Positions 1 through 5,363 are shown, counted from the first letter of the stretch. The stretch: DNA of 12,015 nucleotides from an uncultured Emergencia sp. (GCA_937997955.1 CALLDR010000147.1:1-12015); one strand, 5' to 3'. The notes: generated by a model not told the origin, from the letters alone. Made by a program: numbers and translations.

Positions 1-42
1 TTGGATCGGCTAGCTTGGATCGGCTAGCTTGGATTCGCTGGC
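1..42. repeat. 14-bp tandem repeats at the distal end of leader 1
   Basis: The unit TTGGATCGGCTAGC occurs at 1-14 and 15-28, followed by a diverged copy TTGGATTCGCTGGC at 29-42 (11 of 14 matches). The array 2 leader has only two units, at 11316-11329 and 11330-11343. The window starts on the first base of a unit, so there may be more copies upstream. Confidence 0.9.
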
Positions 43-73
43 GGCGGACAGGTTGGTTAGCGTGAAATGGTTG

Positions 74-93
74 TAGGTGCTTTTAGGTGCTTT
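74..93. repeat. 10-bp perfect tandem repeat in leader 1
   Basis: TAGGTGCTTT is present twice head to tail (74-83 and 84-93). The matching part of the array 2 leader lacks it, so it is a recent local duplication or a loss in the other copy. Confidence 0.85.
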
Positions 94-188
94 GGAAAAC
101 CTGTGGGGAACCGTAGTGCGTGGAAAGATGCGATAGGAAGTTGGAATTTAGAAACTTGAGAAACTGCGCTGGTTCATGGGAAAAGTGG

Positions 189-217
189 TTTATTTTGCTG
201 AGGAAATAAGGTATACT
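189..217 (+). promoter_or_regulatory. Candidate leader promoter, array 1
   Basis: TATACT at 212-217 is a good -10 element. TTTATT at 189-194, 17 bases upstream, is a weak -35. The surrounding block is nearly unchanged in the array 2 leader (-10 at 11503-11508), which is the main support. Initiation near 224 would put about 260 nt of leader RNA before the first repeat. A second candidate closer to the array is CTTACA at 376-381 with CATGAT at 401-406 (TATGAT at 11691-11696 in the other leader), but its spacing of 19 is long. Confidence 0.45.
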
Positions 218-248
218 AAGATATGGGACAGCAGTGGTTTATATAGAG

Positions 249-296
249 TTATTGCCTTGTAGCGGGTCGTCTTCTTTAGACAGCTGAGGGCAATAA
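249..296 (+). repeat. Conserved inverted repeat in leader 1 (stem A)
   Basis: TTATTGCC at 249-256 pairs with GGCAATAA at 289-296. Inside it GTCT at 269-272 can pair with AGAC at 278-281. In leader 2 the outer 5' arm reads TTATTGCT, which still pairs through a G-U wobble, and the interior forms a GTCC/GGAC hairpin despite several substitutions. The outer arms are direct observations; folding in the cell is an inference. Confidence 0.6.
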
Positions 297-323
297 TTTT
301 ACCAAAGAACTTGAGCATAGCCT

Positions 324-368
324 GGTGCGAAAGGCAAGTGAACATGAAATTCCCGGGTCTTTCGCACC
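324..368 (+). repeat. Conserved 10-bp inverted repeat in leader 1 (stem B)
   Basis: GGTGCGAAAG at 324-333 is the exact reverse complement of CTTTCGCACC at 359-368. The 25-base interval contains CCCGGG. Both arms are unchanged in leader 2 (11614-11623 and 11649-11658), and only one interval base differs. There is no T run after it, so it is not a normal intrinsic terminator. It may be an RNA hairpin or a site for a dimeric DNA-binding protein. Confidence 0.8.
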
Positions 369-371
369 AAA

Positions 372-386
372 ATTCCTTACAGGAAT
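372..386 (+). repeat. Short conserved hairpin in leader 1 (stem C)
   Basis: ATTCCT, loop TAC, then AGGAAT form a perfect 6-bp hairpin. The same 15 bases occur at 11662-11676 in leader 2. It starts four bases after stem B. Confidence 0.7.
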
Positions 387-482
387 AAACATAACTGTGG
401 CATGATGTGAGCAAATTGCGAAGAGATCCAAAGAGAATACCGAAAGTTAGTAGTATCTTTGGGAAAACAGCCGTAATTTGCA

Positions 483-920
483 GTCTCAACCCGCGAGGGT
501 CGAGTGGATTGAAAGGATTCTTTCCAGGGCGACCCTTTCCAGCTTGTCCGGTCTCAACCCGCGAGGGTCGAGTGGATTGAAAGGGTATCAGTGAAGCCCA
601 GCTGGATGGAAGCAGCGTGGTCTCAACCCGCGAGGGTCGAGTGGATTGAAAGCGCCTCATAGCCGGCCGGAATGGATGCTGCGATCTCGTCTCAACCCGC
701 GAGGGTCGAGTGGATTGAAAGGGATTCTGACACGCCCATAGCTTCTGCGTATACGGTCTCAACCCGCGAGGGTCGAGTGGATTGAAAGTGTCAGCGTGAT
801 ACCTTTCCCGCATCTGGTGTGATGTCTCAACCCGCAAGGGTCGAGTGGATTGAAATCTGAGATGTCGCATCATATTCCCATATCCGAAAACGTCTCACCC
901 CACGGCCGAGCGGATTCAAA
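483..920 (+). CRISPR. CRISPR array 1, six repeats plus decayed terminal repeat
   Basis: The repeat starts GTCTCAACCC, has loop GCGA, continues GGGTCGAG and ends TGGATTGAAA. Copies start at 483, 551, 620, 689, 756 and 824, each 32 bases to the final AAA. The next base is G after the first five copies, so the unit may be 33 nt; after copy six it is T. Spacers between 32-base repeats are 36, 37, 37, 35, 36 and 36 nt. Copy six has GCAA instead of GCGA at 834-837. A degenerate copy at 892-920 (GTCTCACCCC start, CGGATTCAAA end) closes the array. Stem CTCAACCC/GGGTCGAG has one A-C mismatch and leaves an 11-nt 3' tail, as expected for Cas5-processed type I-C arrays. All spacers differ from one another. 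No cas gene is in the window. Confidence 0.97.
892..920 (+). repeat. Degenerate terminal CRISPR repeat
   Basis: This 29-base sequence lies one spacer (36 nt) after repeat six and keeps the repeat ends (GTCTCA and GGATTCAAA) with substitutions and missing bases in the middle. Decay at the leader-distal end is usual for the oldest repeat and fixes the array polarity. The stem arms no longer match well, so correct processing here is doubtful. Confidence 0.8.
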
Positions 921-952
921 GCGCCGTCATCTAATCAGAGCCTACGCACAAA

Positions 953-977
953 AGGAAGCGGGCTTTCCTGACTTTTT
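953..977 (+). terminator. Possible terminator after array 1
   Basis: AGGAA at 953-957 pairs with TTCCT at 965-969 around a 7-base loop, followed by GACTTTTT. The stem is only 5 bp, so it is weak, but it lies 32 bases after the last repeat, where an array terminator would be expected. Confidence 0.35.
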
Positions 978-1161
978 ATGCCAGGCCGGACAAAATGCGG
1001 AATTCCGTCGGAAAAAATGCACGGATAGATGCCTTTGAACCGATATATTTATTTTTAAATTACAGCAAACCTCGAGTTTTAGATGCGGAAGACAGGAATG
1101 ATCAGTCTGCGGCAGCGAGAAAATCGCAATTTAGCCATAGGCGGCAACGCACTTCCCCTGA

Positions 1162-1446
1162 CGCAGTTCCAGAATTCGGAAAGGATTCCTGTCTTTTGGA
1201 ACGCATTTATCAAAAAGACCGTACCAGTTTTACTCATTTCCCGTTCTGTCTATCAGTCATGACACGAACAAAACCAAGAAAGGCGTCCCAACCGGCATAG
1301 AACGAACAGCTGTGAACGAAGAGCTGGTTGACGAATTATCCCGTGGGCGCGAAGCTCAAGAAAGTAAGTCTGTCCCGATTCATCTCACATTCTGCCAGTT
1401 TAAGCAACAAGATGTAACATTCCCAACAAGATGTAAAGAAGATTAA
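1162..1446 (+). pseudogene. Possible gene remnant, open frame without start
   Basis: This frame stays open for 94 codons between an upstream TGA and the TAA at 1444-1446, but it has no in-frame ATG and no ribosome binding site. The middle of the translation, about TKKGVPTGIERTAVNEEL followed by VDELSRGREAQE, has a protein-like mix of charged and hydrophobic residues. The last twenty or so residues look random. I do not recognise a family. It could be the decayed 3' part of a lost gene or an open frame arising by chance. Confidence 0.25.
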
Positions 1447-1535
1447 CCGTAAATATCGCTATAGGAAAGGCTTTTCGCTTTAGAGAAAGGCCGCACCTGG
1501 TATCCCGCGGAGTCAATCAAATTCCTCACAATATA

Positions 1536-1564
1536 TTGATTTTCATTAATGAATATGATATTAT
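1536..1564 (+). promoter_or_regulatory. Promoter candidate with palindrome in the spacer
   Basis: TTGATT at 1536-1541 (4 of 6 to the -35 consensus) and TATTAT at 1559-1564 (5 of 6 to the -10) are separated by 17 bases. A perfect 12-bp palindrome, TTCATTAATGAA, occupies 1542-1553 within that spacer. A palindrome between -35 and -10 is a classic repressor operator position. The next gene is the secreted protein starting at 1857, which would have a 5' leader of about 285 nt. Confidence 0.45.
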
Positions 1565-1635
1565 TTAGTAAACAAAATACATCGAAATAGAAAAATGTGA
1601 AATATTTTCAAAATCATGGAAAATGGGAAGCATAA

Positions 1636-1785
1636 TTCCTTTTATATAAAATACACAATCATTTATCCTTTGATCGCTCCCAGGAAATATGGAAAGCTGT
1701 TGAGGGAAATGCTGAATTGGTCGTGAATCACTTCGCGGCTGATAGGCTGAAAATAGAAAGAATAAGACTTAAAGCGCGACTTTAA
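1636..1785 (+). pseudogene. Possible 3' end of a lost gene
   Basis: A 49-codon open frame ends with TAA at 1783-1785. Its tail reads RSQEIWKAVEGNAELVV then NHFAADRLKIERIRLKARL, an amphipathic, charged sequence that looks more like real protein than the flanking AT-rich DNA. There is no start codon or ribosome binding site, and the frame is closed upstream by TAA at 1633-1635. The family is unknown and the call is tentative. Confidence 0.22.
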
Positions 1786-1823
1786 AAAATGATTTTAAAG
1801 AATAAAAAGAATGATTTAATTAA

Positions 1824-1857
1824 GGAAGAACAAAGACAAAGGAGGAACAAAGACAAA
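1824..1857 (+). repeat. 17-bp tandem duplication carrying the ribosome binding site
   Basis: 1824-1840 and 1841-1857 are 17-base copies with a single difference: the first has GGAAG, the second GGAGG. The second copy therefore supplies the Shine-Dalgarno sequence (AGGAGG at 1840-1845) for the gene starting at 1857. The A of its ATG is the last base of the second copy. Confidence 0.85.
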
Positions 1858-2375
1858 TGAAAAAGACACTCACGGCTGTTGTGTTGGTAATTACAATGCT
1901 GATCAGCAGCGCGGCCGCAGGTTTTGCGGGAACCAGGCTGTCTCGTCCGGTTATTGAGGAGATCGACGCAGGGAAGAACAGCATCAAAATCGACTGGAAT
2001 TATATCGCACATTCAGATGGGTATAAGGTATACCGATCCACATCGTCGGATGGAACCTACAAATACATCGGCTATGCTGATGAAAGCTGGTACAGGGACT
2101 ACAGCATAAAGAAAGGCACGCGCTACTATTACAAAGTAAGGGCTGTCTCCTATGAGGATTACGACAATAGTTACCTGAGCAAATGGCGTTCGGGCAAAGT
2201 AAAGAAACCGGTTTCCGCGTCCTCATCAAAGACGAATTCGCAGACGGTGTACATTACAAGTACTGGAAGCAAGTATCATCGGGCAGGATGCGGGTATTTG
2301 TGGAACAGCAGCTATCCGATTTCCCTGAGCAAAGCAAAGAGCAGCGGATACTCGCCTTGCTCCAGATGCTGGTAG
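1857..2375 (+). CDS. Secreted FnIII protein with HxxxC/CxxC zinc-ligand tail
   Basis: A 172-residue protein. Residues 1-24 are a signal peptide (MKK, hydrophobic core, G-F-A before the likely cleavage site). Residues about 27-115 form an FnIII module with a GYKVYRS strand near 55-61 and KKGTRYYYKVRAV near 85-97. A Ser/Thr-rich linker (118-129) leads to a tail at 130-172 with H141, C145, C168 and C171, a probable zinc site. This tail resembles the Ada-type metal-binding motif found on some secreted Firmicutes proteins, including nucleases; here no catalytic domain is attached. The start is supported by AGGAGG 11 bases upstream. It likely acts outside the cell or at the wall, but its substrate is unknown. 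It has no plus-strand neighbour and appears to be transcribed alone. Confidence 0.88.
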   Translation: MKKTLTAVVLVITMLISSAAAGFAGTRLSRPVIEEIDAGKNSIKIDWNYIAHSDGYKVYRSTSSDGTYKYIGYADESWYRDYSIKKGTRYYYKVRAVSYEDYDNSYLSKWRSGKVKKPVSASSSKTNSQTVYITSTGSKYHRAGCGYLWNSSYPISLSKAKSSGYSPCSRCW

Positions 2376-2384
2376 GCGGTCTTG

Positions 2385-2480
2385 CTGTCACGCGCAGACG
2401 GGTTTGTCGAAATTGCCCGCCGCGGCCATCTATCCGCTTGGTAATGCCTTACTGTCACGCGCAGACGAGTTTTGTCGAAA
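2385..2480. repeat. Direct repeat pair, 28-29 bp
   Basis: CTGTCACGCGCAGACG occurs at 2385-2400 and 2452-2467 and is identical in both. Each copy continues into GTTT-GTCGAAA (to 2412) or GTTTTGTCGAAA (to 2480). The copies start 67 bases apart and lie just after the stop codon of the secreted protein. A third fragment, CTGTCGAAA, ends at 2490. They may be remnants of a dispersed repeat or protein-binding sites. Confidence 0.8.
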
Positions 2481-2531
2481 ACTGTCGAAATATTGTTGAT
2501 GAATAGGGCTTCAAAAAAATCATGGATACTC

Positions 2532-2744
2532 TATAATATAAGTGTAGGTCTTAGGAGGATGATTTTGATTATGGACAGGACAGAGTGAACAGGTAGATAT
2601 GTAAAGGGGATTGAGCCGGCGCGGGACGCTCTGCCGCGGCGGCAGGCTCTGCGATACAAGGGCGCATATGACCAGATCATCCATCAAAAAAGAAGGCTTC
2701 GGACCGCTGGACGGCTGCACCGGCGAAACCTGAGCCTTCTTTTT
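2532..2744 (+). ncRNA. Candidate short structured transcript
   Basis: A consensus -10 TATAAT lies at 2532-2537, although no good -35 is seen (TTCAAA at 2511-2516 is too close). AGGAGG at 2553-2558 precedes ATG at 2571, which gives only MDRTE before TGA. A strong hairpin follows (CTGCCG at 2631-2636 with CGGCAG at 2640-2645, enclosed by GAGCC at 2613-2617 and GGCTC at 2645-2649), and the segment ends in an intrinsic terminator. Promoter, micro-ORF, GC-rich hairpin and terminator together suggest a small RNA or a leader peptide unit of about 200 nt. I match it to no known RNA family. Confidence 0.35.
2687..2744. terminator. Bidirectional intrinsic terminator
   Basis: AGAAGGCT at 2691-2698 pairs with AGCCTTCT at 2733-2740. 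The stem is extended by an A run on the left and a T run on the right, giving a U tract on both strands. It can end plus-strand transcripts from the 2532 promoter candidate and minus-strand transcripts of the antiporter gene, which stops at 3012. The loop is long (34 nt). Confidence 0.6.
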
Positions 2745-2790
2745 CATAATGCAGGGAATATCGATTTTTCAATATTTCCGGAATTTCAAC

Positions 2791-2912
2791 GTATGCTTCG
2801 CATACTCCTACGCTCACTTTGTTCGCTCCGCTGTCCGTTTTGCCTAGCCAGCTAAAGCTGGGGCAAAACGGCAAGAAAAGCACCGTGCGAAGCGCCGCCT
2901 CTTGCGGGCGGC
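2791..2912. repeat. Cluster of perfect hairpins
   Basis: Three stem-loops lie close together. GTATGC at 2791-2796 pairs with GCATAC at 2800-2805. CCGTTTTGCC at 2835-2844 pairs with GGCAAAACGG at 2862-2871, stacked on an inner stem CCAGCT at 2848-2853 with AGCTGG at 2856-2861, making 16 bp with a three-base bulge. GCCGCC at 2894-2899 pairs with GGCGGC at 2907-2912. None has a T tract of its own. They may be the 3' untranslated region of the antiporter mRNA or a remnant of a mobile hairpin element. Confidence 0.65.
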
Positions 2913-2914
2913 AT

Positions 2915-2955
2915 GTGTGCATAGGAGACTTTGCCTCTGTCATGCACACTTTTTC
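2915..2955 (+). terminator. Intrinsic terminator facing right
   Basis: GTGTGCAT at 2915-2922 pairs with ATGCACAC at 2942-2949, followed by TTTTTCTTATTTTG. This is a convincing plus-strand terminator that would stop rightward transcription before it enters the antisense side of the antiporter gene. Confidence 0.65.
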
Positions 2956-3011
2956 TTATTTTGTCTTTTGCTGTACGATGCCTGGCGCCGCATAGACCCA
3001 GGCTGGCCGCG

Positions 3012-5333
3012 TTAAAGCCGCGGCTGGATCTCTCTCGGCTGGGACTCCTCCGGCTGGTCGATCTGCTCGCATACACATTCTGAGACCAAGCGTCCCACGT
3101 GATTGTTGGAGCCCATGACCCAGATGATATCGCCGGCTTCGATCAAAGTGTTGGCGTCCGGCATGACGATGGGATAGCCCTTTTGCTGCAGGCCCAGCAC
3201 GATGCAGTGCCATTTGTCCTTGAACTTCCCGTTCTTCAGGGACTTTCCGGCAAAGGACTCCTCACCGGTCAGCTTGACGGCGCATATGGCCAGAGCGTTC
3301 TCCACAACCGGATAATCGCTTTCCATGAACTGCTTCAGGGTCCGAGGGTACTTTGTCGGCTTGACGCGGATCAGACGGTAGAAGTTCTCGATGGACTTCA
3401 GATCGCTGACGATGTAAAGCTTATCCCCTGCGTGAATGACGGTTTTCGGGCTCGGCAGGATCATATGCTTGCCGTTATGGCGGATCTTTACCACGTAGAT
3501 GTTGAAGATCCGTCCCCACTGCAGATCCGCCAGGCTTTTTTCCAGAAAGTCCGCGTCGTCCGGGGCGATCAAAGTGATGATATGCAGCTCTTCGTCCAGC
3601 CATGACTGCCGCTCTCCCTTGGCTTCCTCTGCTTTGATGATGCGCTCGTTCAGGTTGCGCAGAAACTGGGTTTCCAGCCGCAGGTATGACGTGGCCATGA
3701 AGTCGCTTCTGACCGTGATCAAAACGATGATGACCAGAAGGACGAACAAAAGGCCCGGCGGAACGTCAAAGAGGTTCAGCAAAGGAATCATGGCGATCAT
3801 GGCGATGATGACTACCTTGATCGCGGCAAGCACGATAAGAGGCAGCCGATTTGCCCGTTTTTTGAGCCATAGAGACGTGAAAATGCTGTTGTGGGGGTTT
3901 ATCATCGGTTTGATAAAAATCGCCATAATGAAGTAAATAGCGGCGCACACGACGATTTTACAAAGCAGGTCCGGCAGCGGTCCCGCCAGAAGCGGACGCA
4001 GTATCCGCAGGCCGGCCACAACGGTAACCAGCATGATGACCGCGTAAAGCCCCGTGCGCGAGCAGAATTTCCGTATATATTCGTTCCATTCGTTGTCTTC
4101 ATCATCGTCCACCTGATCTTCAGATGTATACTGGTTTAATTTGTAGAGCAGGCCCTCTGGCAGCCTGCGCTCCAGCCAGGCGGTAACCCCTGACGAATTT
4201 TTGATCAAAAATGGAGTCAGGAAGGTGGTCAGCACGGCGGCGGTTACGATGATCGGGTAGAGATTAGCTTCCATGACGCCTAAGGATACGCCCAGGGAGG
4301 CGATGATAAAGGAAAACTCACCGATCGGCGCCAGGCTGAAACCGCTTTTGACGGCCGTGCTTATGGTTTGGCCGGAAAGCAGCATGCCGATGGTGGCGAA
4401 CACCAGCTTGGCGATGACGGCGACCACGGTGATGATTATGATGATCGGCGCGTAGCTGACGATGGCGTTGGGATCGACCTTCATGCCTACGGACAGGAAG
4501 AAGAAGGTGACGAAAAGGTCCTTGACACCTTTTGTTATGTGCTCCACTCTCTCTACGTGGACCGTTCCTGCCAGCAGGGAGCCTGCCAGGAAGGCGCCCA
4601 GTTCGGAGGAGAAGCCTAAGGCGTTGGCGATCAGGACCATGCCGAAGCAAAGGCCCAGGGAAAGAACCAGCAGCATCTCGTCATTCATGACTTTGATGAC
4701 TTTGTTGAGAAACGTCGGCAGCAGATAGATCCCCAGCAGGAGCCATACGATCAGGTAGCAGATCATGAGGGCCAGACTGATGACAAGATCCCGGCCTGAC
4801 ACGTTTTGACTGACGGAGATGGTCGAGAGCACGACCATCATGAAGATGGCCACGATATCTTCGATGACCAGGGTCCCCATGACAAGCTGAGAGTATTTTT
4901 CCCCTTTGACGCCCAGCTCATCAAAGCACTTTTGAATGACGGCGGTGGAGCTGATGGACAGCATGACGCCCAGAAAGATGCTGTTGAGCGTGGTGAAGCC
5001 CATGAGAAGCCCCACGGCATAGCCGGTGACCAAGACGCCTGCCATTTTGACGATGGCGGAGATGATGGCGGTGCCGCCCATGCGGGCCAGCTTGTGAAGG
5101 TTGAATTCCAGGCCGATGTGGAACATCAAGATGATGACGCCGATTTCACTCCAAAGGTTGATGGATTCCGTGTCCTCTGCGGTAAAAAACATCGGAAAGT
5201 ACGGGCTGATCAGAAAACCGGCCAGAATGTAGCCCAGAATAAGGGGCTGCTTGATTTTTTTGAATAAGATGGTGATGATGCCGGCTGTCAGCAGCATGAC
5301 AGCTACATCGGTGATCATGTGAGGCAGATGCAC
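3012..5333 (-). CDS. CPA2-family cation:proton antiporter, KefB-like, with TrkA_C domains
   Basis: A 773-residue inner-membrane protein predicted to exchange Na+ or K+ for H+. Residues 8-375 form the antiporter core with many hydrophobic helices. Family-type segments include GYILAGFLISPY near 34, SISSTAVIQKCFDELG near 126, LVIEDIVAI near 155 (E158-D159 at the ion-site position) and LGFSSELGAFLAG near 239. A second helix bundle spans about 425-545. The cytoplasmic tail holds two TrkA_C-like (RCK_C) units at about 580-655 and 685-752, with no NAD-binding TrkA_N domain between core and tail, unlike KefB/KefC. The start is GTG at 5333: AGGAGG lies six bases upstream, whereas the first ATG (5318) is too far away. 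The ion and the ligand of the tail cannot be read from sequence. Confidence 0.92.
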   Translation of the reverse strand: MHLPHMITDVAVMLLTAGIITILFKKIKQPLILGYILAGFLISPYFPMFFTAEDTESINLWSEIGVIILMFHIGLEFNLHKLARMGGTAIISAIVKMAGVLVTGYAVGLLMGFTTLNSIFLGVMLSISSTAVIQKCFDELGVKGEKYSQLVMGTLVIEDIVAIFMMVVLSTISVSQNVSGRDLVISLALMICYLIVWLLLGIYLLPTFLNKVIKVMNDEMLLVLSLGLCFGMVLIANALGFSSELGAFLAGSLLAGTVHVERVEHITKGVKDLFVTFFFLSVGMKVDPNAIVSYAPIIIIITVVAVIAKLVFATIGMLLSGQTISTAVKSGFSLAPIGEFSFIIASLGVSLGVMEANLYPIIVTAAVLTTFLTPFLIKNSSGVTAWLERRLPEGLLYKLNQYTSEDQVDDDEDNEWNEYIRKFCSRTGLYAVIMLVTVVAGLRILRPLLAGPLPDLLCKIVVCAAIYFIMAIFIKPMINPHNSIFTSLWLKKRANRLPLIVLAAIKVVIIAMIAMIPLLNLFDVPPGLLFVLLVIIVLITVRSDFMATSYLRLETQFLRNLNERIIKAEEAKGERQSWLDEELHIITLIAPDDADFLEKSLADLQWGRIFNIYVVKIRHNGKHMILPSPKTVIHAGDKLYIVSDLKSIENFYRLIRVKPTKYPRTLKQFMESDYPVVENALAICAVKLTGEESFAGKSLKNGKFKDKWHCIVLGLQQKGYPIVMPDANTLIEAGDIIWVMGSNNHVGRLVSECVCEQIDQPEESQPREIQPRL

Positions 5334-5339
5334 AAGCCT

Positions 5340-5345
5340 CCTCCT
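5340..5345 (-). promoter_or_regulatory. Ribosome binding site fixing a GTG start
   Basis: The minus strand reads AGGAGGAGG directly before CTTGTG. The AGGAGG at 5345-5340 is six bases from the GTG codon at 5333-5331 and twenty-one from the nearest ATG, so GTG is preferred. Confidence 0.8.
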
Positions 5346-5363
5346 TTCTGCAAAGTTTTACAT

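Larger units (their letters stand above)
1..482 (+). promoter_or_regulatory. CRISPR leader of array 1
   Basis: This stretch lies immediately 5' of the first repeat of array 1 and is matched over nearly its whole length by the sequence before array 2. Positions 281-388 align without gaps to 11571-11678 with six mismatches, and the last bases before the first repeat (ACAGCCGTAATTTGCA) are identical. It holds no credible gene. From left to right it shows 14-bp tandem repeats, a 10-bp tandem repeat, a promoter-like block at 189-217, and inverted repeats at 249-296, 324-368 and 372-386. Leaders sit on the side where new spacers are added and normally carry the array promoter; the decayed repeat at the far end of array 1 agrees with this orientation. 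The left end is cut by the window edge. Confidence 0.9.
921..1856. other. Gene-poor interval with possible gene remnants
   Basis: No complete gene with start codon and ribosome binding site is visible. The sequence changes from mixed composition (921-1510) to very AT-rich (about 1530-1680). It contains two start-less open frames, a promoter candidate with a palindrome at 1536-1564, a 13-bp direct repeat (CAACAAGATGTAA at 1405-1417 and 1424-1436), and overlapping AT-rich hairpins at 1769-1800. It looks like an eroded accessory region downstream of the array. Confidence 0.6.
2376..3011. other. Intergenic region rich in repeats and hairpins, no convincing gene
   Basis: Between the convergent secreted-protein and antiporter genes there is no protein I can support. 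It holds a 28-29 bp direct repeat pair, a promoter-like TATAAT at 2532-2537 with a good ribosome binding site but only a five-codon reading frame, a GC-rich hairpin at 2631-2645, a bidirectional terminator at 2687-2744, a hairpin cluster at 2791-2912 and a plus-strand terminator at 2915-2955. A frame reading through the TGA at 2586-2588 stays open to 2856, but the terminator cuts it and its translation is very Arg-rich, so it is probably not coding. Confidence 0.6.

Noticed and set aside
324..368. Leader stem B as an intrinsic terminator
   Set aside because: The arms are perfect, but no T run follows on either strand and it lies between leader and array, where termination would silence the array.
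190..873. 227-codon minus-strand frame through array 1 and its leader, with repeated FQSTRPSRVET
   Set aside because: The repeated peptide is the translation of the CRISPR repeat; it has no ribosome binding site and covers spacers, so it is not a gene.
995..1300. 101-codon plus-strand frame after array 1
   Set aside because: No ribosome binding site and a composition that looks random (many Arg, Ser, Pro); it overlaps the better-looking alternative frame ending at 1446.
2183..2506. 107-codon plus-strand frame overlapping the end of the small secreted protein
   Set aside because: It starts inside a well-supported gene in another frame and runs through the direct repeats; no family features.
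4806..5267. 153-codon plus-strand frame opposite the antiporter gene
   Set aside because: His/Asp/Gly-rich shadow of a membrane protein gene on the other strand, with no initiation signals.
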